Assembly: GCA_910578715.1 (NCBI GenBank)
Contig: CAJTRL010000039.1
Span: 1 to 35,928 of the forward strand
Reading direction: 5' to 3'
Length of the DNA stretch: 35,928 nucleotides
DNA from: an uncultured Lachnospiraceae bacterium
Lineage (GTDB): Bacteria > Bacillota > Clostridia > Lachnospirales > Lachnospiraceae
The position numbers and the translations under genes were made by a program. Positions 21,631 to 28,622 of the stretch are shown here, in pieces. Below the pieces are notes generated by a model. That model ran no database searches. It had not been told where the DNA came from and was given only the letters and a program-made list of their open reading frames with translations. Numbering within the stretch: position 1 is the stretch's first letter; each line of letters opens with the position of its first letter.

Positions 21631-22761
21631 ATGGCAATAGGAGAACAATTTGCGGGACTTGATATGAAACAGCTCATCGGCGGGCCGCTGTCGGCGGCAG
21701 CGGAATCCAGCACGCTGCTTGCAAATTCGACGGCAGATTTTATCAACAAAGTGGGATTTGAACCGGATGGAAAACTGAGAACGGTTGCTTTTGGCTATCA
21801 GAAGCGCAGCGTCAATGAGGACGGAACGACGAATCTGGACGAGATGAATGTGGCGGTGCCCATGCTGGCTATCGTGCCGATTCCCAACCTCCAAATCGAT
21901 GAAGTGAATATTTTGTTTGATATGGAAGTAAAGCAGAGCGAAAAGTCGGAATCGGAACTGGATTTGAGCGCAAGCGCATCGGCATCTCTAAATCTGGGAC
22001 TTTTCAAGGTCAGCATCAGCGGCAGTGTCAGCGCGCATCAGAGTCAGACGAGAAGCTCCGATAATTCGGCGAAATATCATGTGGACGTCAGAGCGACAAA
22101 CCACGGCGTACCGGAAGGTCTGGCGAGAGTGCTCGATATGATGGCGGCAAACGTGGCGCCGTCACTCGTAGGCTCCACCATCAGGGATGAGAACGGACAG
22201 AGTCTGCCTGACGCTTCCCGGGCCAAAGCGGAGAAGTTAAAGAAGCTCCGTCAGGAGATGAGTCAGATAGATAACCGTCTCTCCGCGGCAAGAAGCAGCC
22301 TGGAGGACAATATTATGCAGTTCAAGAGGGTTGCGAAAACGCAGCAGAATGTATTCCAGACGAATATGACGGCGTTCTTAAACGGACTGGATAAGGATAA
22401 AGAAGAAGATACGAAGAAGGCGGAGAGCTATGAAAATACTTTTGCGGCAGTAAGCCAGAGCTGGAACAATCTGCAGAACCAGGCGGGAAATCTCATCAGG
22501 ATGATTGCCGATGGATGCCAGGATGTCGAAACGCTGACGGAAATTTCGGACGTATTTGCACTGCTGGATATCAAGTCGGATACGGTGGACGGTGTGGAGA
22601 AATATACACAGACGAAGTATGAAAATAAAGAAGGAGAAAATCAGTACAAGACGATTGCTGCCGCGCAGAAAAATGCGGTGGCGGCACAGAAGAAGGTATC
22701 TGAGGTTGAAAAAGAGCTGTTCGACAAGAAAGAAGAGTACAACAGTACTGTATCAGGCTGA
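21631..22761 (+). CDS. DUF2589-like protein (copy 2)
   Basis: A start at ATG 21631, eight bases after AAGGAAGG, gives 376 residues; ATG 21604 and 21625 are also in frame. KQLIGGPLSAAAESSTLLANSTADFINKVGF and VAVPMLAIVPIPNLQIDEVNILFDMEV are a clear DUF2589 match. A Ser/Ala-rich beta stretch (DLSASASASLNLGLFKVSIS) leads to YHVDVRATNHGVPEGLARVLDMM, where this family normally ends. An added C-terminal coiled coil of about 170 residues (AKAEKLKKLRQEMSQIDNRL onwards) is unusual. There is no export signal. It is a close partner of the gene at 20260, and the coiled coils of the two may pair. Confidence 0.8.
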   Translation: MAIGEQFAGLDMKQLIGGPLSAAAESSTLLANSTADFINKVGFEPDGKLRTVAFGYQKRSVNEDGTTNLDEMNVAVPMLAIVPIPNLQIDEVNILFDMEVKQSEKSESELDLSASASASLNLGLFKVSISGSVSAHQSQTRSSDNSAKYHVDVRATNHGVPEGLARVLDMMAANVAPSLVGSTIRDENGQSLPDASRAKAEKLKKLRQEMSQIDNRLSAARSSLEDNIMQFKRVAKTQQNVFQTNMTAFLNGLDKDKEEDTKKAESYENTFAAVSQSWNNLQNQAGNLIRMIADGCQDVETLTEISDVFALLDIKSDTVDGVEKYTQTKYENKEGENQYKTIAAAQKNAVAAQKKVSEVEKELFDKKEEYNSTVSG

Positions 22762-22867
22762 AACAAACGCTGAATTGCGAAAAATATTGTAACGGGCGGC
22801 TTTGCGCAGATGCTTTCAGCGTCTGGGCTGCAAAGTCCGCGCGTTATGGAGAGGACAGAGGATTGCG

Positions 22868-23140
22868 ATGGATAAGAGGGAGAAAACGGACCTGGCGGAA
22901 ATCCGTTATGTCAAAATGGTTCCCGTCGGGAGCGTCAATCCCAATAGTCCCCTTTCGGACCAGTCGAAAGAAGAACAGGCAGCGCTTTTGAACCGGTGCC
23001 TGAGCGACTATCCGAAAGGCGTGATTATCGGGAAAGACATTACCATCGGGCGGTACATGATTGGAGAGCATGAACTGACAATGGAAAAGGTTACTTACCA
23101 TATCGGATTTGAGAGAAAACCGTCGTGGCTGGAAGAATAG
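22868..23140 (+). CDS. Small hypothetical protein
   Basis: A start at ATG 22868 after AGAGGACAGAGGA gives 90 residues; ATG 22802 in frame lies in a hairpin-forming leader and is less likely. The sequence includes YVKMVPVGSVNPNSPLSDQS, YPKGVIIGKDITIGRYMIGE and VTYHIGFERKPSW, suggesting a compact beta-rich domain. I do not recognise a family. It lies between the second DUF2589 gene and the STAS gene, in the same direction. Confidence 0.6.
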   Translation: MDKREKTDLAEIRYVKMVPVGSVNPNSPLSDQSKEEQAALLNRCLSDYPKGVIIGKDITIGRYMIGEHELTMEKVTYHIGFERKPSWLEE

Positions 23141-23188
23141 AACGCGCAAATTTAGCATGCCGCCTGCGCGGCAAAATGGAGGATTAGT

Positions 23189-23488
23189 ATGACAATAGAA
23201 ACGGAGAAAAGAGAAGAGACGCTGATTCTGCGGCCAAACGGCAGACTGGACACCGATACCGCGCCGCAGTTTGCGGAAGCGCTCGACAATATGCCGGAAG
23301 GCATTAAAGATTTGCAGATTGATATGGAAAAACTGGAATATGTGACGTCGGCGGGGCTCCGCGTGCTGCTGGCGGCCATGAAGAAGATGAAAGCCGGGGG
23401 AGGCAGCATGACGGTGTACGGCGCCAATGATGCGGTTATGGAGGTCTTTCAGATAACCGGTTTCAAAAAGCATATGGATATCCGATGA
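23189..23488 (+). CDS. STAS-domain anti-anti-sigma factor (SpoIIAA/RsbV-like)
   Basis: This single 99-residue STAS domain reads ETLILRPNGRLDTDTAPQFAEAL, then LQIDMEKLEYVTSAGLRVLLAAMKKM. Ser54 in VTSAGLRVL is the canonical phosphorylation site. In partner switching the unphosphorylated form captures an HPK-like anti-sigma kinase; a PP2C phosphatase reactivates it. Both opposing activities are encoded as one fused protein at 24704. The stop overlaps the GNAT start by ATGA, and a GGAGG ribosome binding site precedes it. The output could be a sigma factor elsewhere or a non-transcriptional target, as no sigma gene is in the window. Confidence 0.92.
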   Translation: MTIETEKREETLILRPNGRLDTDTAPQFAEALDNMPEGIKDLQIDMEKLEYVTSAGLRVLLAAMKKMKAGGGSMTVYGANDAVMEVFQITGFKKHMDIR

Positions 23489-24735
23489 GCGGCTTGGAAA
23501 AATATGATACCGGGGAAAGAAGTTGTCCGGAAAAATATGATATCAGGGAAGGGCCCTGCCCGGAACGGTATTACACCGGGGAAAAGCGCTGCCCGGAACA
23601 GTATGGGAGCCGGAGGCTGACGATTATTATGCGGGCATACCGGCCGGGGGACGAGGAAGGCATGCGGGCATGTATTCGTGAGGAATACAAAGACACTTAC
23701 TATAAAAAAGATTTGTATCAGCCGGAATTTTTTCTAAAAGCGGCCGGAAGCGGAAGTTATACGTTTCTGGCCGCACAGACAAAGGCGGGAGAAATCGCGG
23801 GAATGTTGATTCTGGAATCGGCCGTGGGAAAAACAGCATTATGCTGTATAGAATCCCTGTTCATACGGAAAAAGTACCGGGGATACGGGCTCGCGGGCCC
23901 GTTCTTGCGGTATGGAATGGAAATCGCGCAAAAAAGAAAATACGCTGCGGCATGCTGCTGTCCGGTTTTATTTCATGATATCACACAGCGGCTGCTGTAC
24001 CGTATGGGATTCCGGGCGACGGGCTTCCTGCTGAATGTGTTCGGTGAGGCGGAAATGGTCCACTCTTTGAAGAAAGGTAAAAATAGGAAAAAATCATTGG
24101 GACTTCAGTTACTGCCAATCGGAAAACGGAATGCGGGAACGCTCTATGTGCCCCCGGAACACCGGAAATTTATTGCGAAAATCTATAAAAACCTTTCGAT
24201 GGAATTCCGAATCGTTCCGGGCAGCAGGAGAATGCCGGAAAATGTTCCTGGCGGCATGAGAATGCCGGAAGATATGCCGGACGGTATAAGAATATCGGAA
24301 AATGTTTCTGCCAGCATGAGAATATCGGAAAATATGCCGGGCGTCAGTCAAATGTCCTGTCATGAGGAGCCGCATCAGAAAAGCTTGGAAATCAGGATAT
24401 GGCACTGCGGCATGGATTTGCCCGAAAGAATGGCAAAGATTCATGCCGGATATCCGCAAGAAGGCATGTGGACGGTCAACGTGTTTTTGAATATGAAGGA
24501 GCGCTGCTCCGCATGGGCCTATGGGAAACTGCGGGAACTCCATTATTTTTTTACCGGAGTGTGCTCGCTTGGGAATGCGGGAGAATACATGATTCTGCAT
24601 TACGCAGGAGGAGTGGAGTGTTTCCTGGAAGAATTTGCGGCCGGTCCGGAATTTTCGGAAATTTTGCAATATGTCAGAAAACAATACGAAAGAAGGAATG
24701 CGCATGAAAAGAAAGAAACGCAGTCTCCGCCGTAA
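23485..24735 (+). CDS. GNAT-family acetyltransferase with two in-frame tandem repeat arrays
   Basis: In this 416-residue protein, residues 5-44 are imperfect 11-residue repeats of EKYDTGERSCP type. A GNAT domain follows (about 48-190): IIMRAYRPGDEEGMRACIRE, SGSYTFLAAQTKAGEIAGML, then the acetyl-CoA loop IRKKYRGYGLAGPFLRYGM (about 127-145) and LLYRMGFRATGF. Residues about 249-288 are four ten-residue repeats of RMPENVPGGM type. A C-terminal region (IRIWHCGMDLPERMAKIHAG to CFLEEFAAG) resembles a second GNAT-like fold without a clear acetyl-CoA loop. The start overlaps the STAS stop and the end overlaps the phosphatase gene by 32 bases. It sits in the middle of a partner-switch module. Substrate unknown. 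Confidence 0.75.
   Translation: MSGLEKYDTGERSCPEKYDIREGPCPERYYTGEKRCPEQYGSRRLTIIMRAYRPGDEEGMRACIREEYKDTYYKKDLYQPEFFLKAAGSGSYTFLAAQTKAGEIAGMLILESAVGKTALCCIESLFIRKKYRGYGLAGPFLRYGMEIAQKRKYAAACCCPVLFHDITQRLLYRMGFRATGFLLNVFGEAEMVHSLKKGKNRKKSLGLQLLPIGKRNAGTLYVPPEHRKFIAKIYKNLSMEFRIVPGSRRMPENVPGGMRMPEDMPDGIRISENVSASMRISENMPGVSQMSCHEEPHQKSLEIRIWHCGMDLPERMAKIHAGYPQEGMWTVNVFLNMKERCSAWAYGKLRELHYFFTGVCSLGNAGEYMILHYAGGVECFLEEFAAGPEFSEILQYVRKQYERRNAHEKKETQSPP
23497..23616 (+). repeat. 33-bp in-frame tandem repeats in the GNAT gene (N-terminal array)
   Basis: Three full 33-bp units (11 codons, consensus E-K/R-Y-D/Y-x-G/R-E-x-x-C-P) start at 23497, 23530 and 23563, with a partial fourth at 23596. Each carries one Cys. 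Confidence 0.75.
24229..24348 (+). repeat. 30-bp in-frame tandem repeats in the GNAT gene (internal array)
   Basis: Four 30-bp units (ten codons, consensus R-M/I-P/S-E-N/D-V/M-x-x-x-M/I) start at 24229, 24259, 24289 and 24319. The period and sequence differ from the array at the gene's start. Confidence 0.8.
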
Positions 24736-27376
24736 GATTACATCTCTGCTCCTTGCGCTGACGCTGACGGCGCTTTGCCTGGCCGGAGGAGTAAGCGTTT
24801 ATGGCCTGTACGCCATGAGAAACGCTTCGGATAAAAGCAGCAGAAAACTGGGACAGACTGCGGCGGAGGATGCGGAAGCGGCATTAGAAGAAATGGCCGG
24901 AGAGCAGCTTCTTATGCTGGCGGAAGAAAAAGCTGCTTATATAGAAGAAAAATTTCATACAGTAATTGCCTGTGTCAACGGTATTGCGCAGGCGGCGGAG
25001 GATATTTATCAGAACCCGGAAAAGTACCCGGACAGAGAAGTTCCGCTGCCGGAAAAGGGCAGCTGTAAGCTGGCGCCGCAGCTTCTCTGGTCGGACAGGC
25101 TGATGGAGGTTGTGGAAGAGGGAACGGACGGGGAAGAATGGATTTTAAATCCGACAAAAGAGCAGCAGGAAGAAATTCTCCGGCTCGGAAATCTCCAGGA
25201 CCTGCTGGTGCAGTATAACAAAAACAACGATATGATTTCTTCCACGTATCTTGCTACCGAAAGCGGATGGATGATACAGGCGGATTATATTCCTGACCGC
25301 AAGTATACAGGCGGTGGTGAACTGCCCGATTCGTTCGAGGCGGAAGGAAGGCAGTGGTACGAAAGAGCCTGTCTGGCGGAAAAAGGAAAAACGATTTACT
25401 CGGATGTGATGGTGGATTTTCACGAAGGAAAGGATTGCATTGTCTGTTCCCGGGCCGTGTACAGTCAGGGCCGCGTCGCGGCCGTGGCCGGAGTAGGCTC
25501 TTATCTCGACACGATTAAGGAAACGGTCTGGAATGCGTCTGTGGGAGAAAGCGGGTACGCGTTTTTAATCAATCAGGCCGGACAGGTTATGATATCGGGG
25601 GCGGAACAGGGGGAGACCGCCGTACATACGGGCAGCAGCCCGGACTTACGACAGAGTGAAAACAAAGAACTGGCGGGGGCGGCACAGAAGATGCTGCGCG
25701 GAGAAAAAGGCATGATGGAACTGGAGCTGGAGGGAAGGCGCGTCTATCTGGCTTATGCGCCCCTGAACGAACCGGGGTGGGCGTTGGCAACGGTCATGGA
25801 TGTTGACGAAGTATTGGCTCCGGCGATGCAGAGCCAGCGGGAAATTCTGGATTTAACGGAAGATGTGGCATTGCAGCAGAATGAGACGATTCACAAAATG
25901 ATTTCTTTTTACTTTGTGATAATTGTTCTGGCGGCTGCGGCCATCAGCATTAGCGGTGTCCTGTTCGCCGGAAAACTGACTTACCCGATTCATACGCTGA
26001 CAAGGGAGGCGGCAAGAATCGGGAGAGGAAATCTGGATGCCTGCATTCGGCTTATGACCGGAGACGAGGTGGAGGAACTGGGAAAGGCTTTTAATAAAAT
26101 GACGGTCAGATTAAAGGGCTATATCGAAAGACTTTCCGCGGCAACAGCCGAACAGGAACGAATCCGGACAGAACTGGATTTGGCGTCTCAGATTCAGAAA
26201 GATATGCTGCCGGAAGCCGCAATCTTTGCAGACAGAACAGACTTTGTCATCGGCGCATATATGACGCCGGCCAAAGAAGTAGGCGGCGATTTTTATGACT
26301 TTTTCCGGATTGACGATGACAGACTGGCGTTTCTGATAGCGGATGTGTCCGGGAAGGGCGTTCCGGCAGCTCTGTTCATGGTGGTTGCCAAAACGCTTTT
26401 ACAGAGCCGGATTATGGAAGGCGGCCCGCTGGAAACGGCAATCGCAGATGTGAATGAGAGCCTTTGCGCCGGCAACGAAAACGGTATGTTTGTGACGGTC
26501 TGGGTCGGCGTGCTGACGCTTTCCACAGGGAGGCTTCAATATGTGAATGCGGGACACAATCCGCCGCTTATCGGAAACCGGGAAAAAGGCTTTGCTTATG
26601 TAACGGAAACGAGCGGCTTTGTGCTGGCCGGACTGGAGGGAATGACTTATGCCGTACGGGAACGGCTGCTGGAGGCGGGGGATGTTTTGCTCCTTTATAC
26701 AGACGGCGTCACGGAGATGAATGATGAAAAAGGAAATCTGTATGGAGAAGAGCGGCTGAAGAATTTGTTAAACGGGGAAAGAGAAACGGAGCCGGAAAAA
26801 CTGATGTCGGCCGTGATGCGGGATATACGGAGTTTTCAGGGAAAAGCCAGGCAGTTTGACGACGTGACGATGCTTGCGGTTTCCTATCTGGATGGAAAAA
26901 AGACGGCATTGGAGGCGGAAGCGGATTCTCCGGAGAAAAGCGACGCTTTGCCAGCGGAAGCGGATTCCCCGGCGGAAATCGTCGTTCCGGCCCGGATTGA
27001 ATACAGGCGGGAAGTCCAGGATTTTATCGAGAAAATTCTGTTGGAAAATGCGGCTGCAAAAGAGGAGATTTATCAGATGCTGACTGCTTTCGACGAGCTG
27101 TTTTCCAATATCTGCCATTATGGAAAGGCCTCAAAAATCCGGGTTGTATGCCGCGTGTCCGAACAGGAAATGACATTGCTGTTTATAGATGACGGAATAC
27201 CGTTCCATCCCTGGGAAAAAGAAACACCGGATACAGAGACGGCGCTTGAGGAAAGAAAAGAAGGCGGGCTCGGCATATATATCATCCGAAAACTGATGGA
27301 TGATGTGAACTACCGCTATGACGATGGACAGAATATTAATGAATTAAAGAAAAAAAGAAAAGGAGAGGAAATATGA
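24704..27376 (+). CDS. Cache-HAMP-PP2C (RsbU-like) phosphatase fused to RsbW-like HATPase
   Basis: A start at ATG 24704, six bases after AGAAGGA, gives 890 residues. Membrane span 1 is ITSLLLALTLTALCLAGGVSVYG. An extracellular Cache-type sensor covers about 60-390 (WMIQADYIPD, GGELPDSFEAEGRQWYERA, GVGSYLDTIKETVW, GESGYAFLINQAGQVMIS). Span 2 is MISFYFVIIVLAAAAISISG, followed by HAMP (YPIHTLTREAARIGRGNLDA). A SpoIIE/PP2C phosphatase has QIQKDMLPEA, PAKEVGGDFYDFF, LIADVSGKGVPAALFM, NAGHNPPL and YTDGVTEMND. An Ala/Asp/Ser/Pro linker leads to a C-terminal HATPase_c_2 kinase (YQMLTAFDELFSNICHYG and GGLGIYIIRKLMDDVNY). It could both dephosphorylate and phosphorylate the STAS protein in response to an external small ligand. 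Confidence 0.92.
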   Translation: MKRKKRSLRRKITSLLLALTLTALCLAGGVSVYGLYAMRNASDKSSRKLGQTAAEDAEAALEEMAGEQLLMLAEEKAAYIEEKFHTVIACVNGIAQAAEDIYQNPEKYPDREVPLPEKGSCKLAPQLLWSDRLMEVVEEGTDGEEWILNPTKEQQEEILRLGNLQDLLVQYNKNNDMISSTYLATESGWMIQADYIPDRKYTGGGELPDSFEAEGRQWYERACLAEKGKTIYSDVMVDFHEGKDCIVCSRAVYSQGRVAAVAGVGSYLDTIKETVWNASVGESGYAFLINQAGQVMISGAEQGETAVHTGSSPDLRQSENKELAGAAQKMLRGEKGMMELELEGRRVYLAYAPLNEPGWALATVMDVDEVLAPAMQSQREILDLTEDVALQQNETIHKMISFYFVIIVLAAAAISISGVLFAGKLTYPIHTLTREAARIGRGNLDACIRLMTGDEVEELGKAFNKMTVRLKGYIERLSAATAEQERIRTELDLASQIQKDMLPEAAIFADRTDFVIGAYMTPAKEVGGDFYDFFRIDDDRLAFLIADVSGKGVPAALFMVVAKTLLQSRIMEGGPLETAIADVNESLCAGNENGMFVTVWVGVLTLSTGRLQYVNAGHNPPLIGNREKGFAYVTETSGFVLAGLEGMTYAVRERLLEAGDVLLLYTDGVTEMNDEKGNLYGEERLKNLLNGERETEPEKLMSAVMRDIRSFQGKARQFDDVTMLAVSYLDGKKTALEAEADSPEKSDALPAEADSPAEIVVPARIEYRREVQDFIEKILLENAAAKEEIYQMLTAFDELFSNICHYGKASKIRVVCRVSEQEMTLLFIDDGIPFHPWEKETPDTETALEERKEGGLGIYIIRKLMDDVNYRYDDGQNINELKKKRKGEEI

Positions 27377-28053
27377 TAATGGATATCAATTTAGATACAA
27401 AAAATCTGCATAAAGATTTAGAGGCAGTCAGAAGAAACAGAAGCCATATTGGAGTAAATGAAGAAGTCGAAATCCGGCTTCAGTGGTGGGACAATAACAA
27501 TGGGCATAGCTTGCGCGTTATTGCGAACGGCCCGCAGCTATGGGTAACAGAATATCTTGACCAGAATGGTAACAGAATCTCTTTTGCAACGGAAGGACGT
27601 CAGGACATTTTAAATTATGACGATACAGATGTGGGCTGCCATCTGAGTCTGCCAGACATTATCAGTGTTCTGGGAACGCTTGAGCGGTCATCGGCACAGG
27701 CGCCCCCGGAATTCTGGCCGGGCAATGGAGCGTGCGCCGAGGCGAGAAATGCGTATGTGATGTGTGTCTTTCTGGCGTCTGAGATGGTCAGAAACGAACT
27801 GCTGGAAAAATTACTTTTGCTGGAAATGAGAAAACCGGCGGCACGTCCCAGAATGTGGAGAGATTACATTCTTTTATACAGAAACTGGGCTAAGGCCTCC
27901 AAAGCATTGTATAAGATGGAAAGCGGCAGCGATTATCCGACCATTTACGCGGCGGATGCAAAGAGCATGTTCGTGCGGCTGGAAACGAGCGAACTGGGAC
28001 AGACGGAAATTGATTTATACCGGCAGTTAATCGATGAGCTGCGAATTGACTGA
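27373..28053 (+). CDS. Hypothetical protein, translationally coupled to the sensor phosphatase
   Basis: This 226-residue protein has its ATG at 27373 overlapping the previous stop (ATGA). An AGGAGAGG Shine-Dalgarno lies upstream, and a second ATG at 27379 is possible. The N-terminal part (VNEEVEIRLQWWDNNNGHSLRVI, PQLWVTEYLDQNGNRISFA) looks like beta-sandwich strands. The C-terminal part is helical (MVRNELLEKLLLLEMRKPAA, WRDYILLYRNWAKASKALYK). No known motif, signal peptide or membrane span is visible. The coupling suggests it belongs to the same regulatory or structural complex. Confidence 0.65.
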   Translation: MIMDINLDTKNLHKDLEAVRRNRSHIGVNEEVEIRLQWWDNNNGHSLRVIANGPQLWVTEYLDQNGNRISFATEGRQDILNYDDTDVGCHLSLPDIISVLGTLERSSAQAPPEFWPGNGACAEARNAYVMCVFLASEMVRNELLEKLLLLEMRKPAARPRMWRDYILLYRNWAKASKALYKMESGSDYPTIYAADAKSMFVRLETSELGQTEIDLYRQLIDELRID

Positions 28054-28080
28054 TATAAATTAAGAAAAAGAGAAACACGA

Positions 28081-28180
28081 GAAACAAGCTGACAGGTTCG
28101 GAAAAAAGAAAAACAGGCTGACATGAATGGGAAAAGAGAAAAACTGACTGATATGTATGAGCAAAACGAAAAACTGATAT
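28081..28180 (+). repeat. Degenerate ~30-bp tandem repeat spanning the start of the GH73-like gene
   Basis: Units of the form GAAAAACxGGCTGACATG recur with CTGA(C/T) at 28089, 28118, 28148 and 28174, giving periods of about 29, 30 and 26 bp. The first two copies are intergenic and the last two encode the start of the downstream protein (REKLTDMYEQNEKLIYM). Confidence 0.5.
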
Positions 28181-28560
28181 ATATGCTTGTGAGAAAAGCA
28201 CAGGAGGACTGGCGGGCGAGACATCTCTGCCTGCCTTCCCTTGTGGTTGCTCTGGCGTTTCATGATATGGGCGGAAACAAAATTCTTTTTCCATTGAGAA
28301 AAGATGGCTGCACAGAAAGCGGTTTCTCCGTGGAAGAAGCGGTGCGCTCTCATAATACCTATCTTGCCCGGTGGAAAGCGGAGGGACAGGCGCGCCCAAA
28401 CTGGGAAGGTCTGGCGGAGCAGACGCATTATATCCTGGCAGTACAATATTTACAGGATGCGCAATATCCATACTACCCGGAGGAAAAGGCGGAAGCGGAG
28501 CTGGTGGAATTTATCGAACAAAACGGGCTTGCCAGATTTGACGGAATTTTCAGAAAATAG
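28123..28560 (+). CDS. Degenerate GH73 (glucosaminidase)-like protein
   Basis: The 145-residue protein matches the outline of FlgJ/LytG-type GH73 domains: a helical opening (YMLVRKAQEDWRARHLCLPSLVVALAFHDMGGNKILFPLR), a middle segment (FSVEEAVRSHNTYLARWKAE) and an ending typical of the family (YILAVQYLQDAQYPYYPEEKAEAELVEFIEQNGLARFD). The segment that normally reads AILESGWG, containing the catalytic Glu, reads ALAFHDMGG here, so the catalytic Glu seems lost. It is probably a non-catalytic, wall-binding or regulatory derivative. The start is uncertain: ATG 28123 and ATG 28153 both lie in the ~30-bp tandem repeat and neither has a good ribosome binding site. Confidence 0.5.
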   Translation: MNGKREKLTDMYEQNEKLIYMLVRKAQEDWRARHLCLPSLVVALAFHDMGGNKILFPLRKDGCTESGFSVEEAVRSHNTYLARWKAEGQARPNWEGLAEQTHYILAVQYLQDAQYPYYPEEKAEAELVEFIEQNGLARFDGIFRK

Positions 28561-28622
28561 AAGTATCATTTTCCGCACGGATATGTTATCCTGAAAGTAA
28601 CGAAAGAACAGGAGGATATCCA

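Noticed and set aside
22798..22843. GGCTTTGC...GCAAAGTCC hairpin as a riboswitch before the small gene at 22868
   Set aside because: A stem with several G-U pairs can be drawn, but it matches no riboswitch class I know and lies inside a continuous operon. Kept only as a remark.
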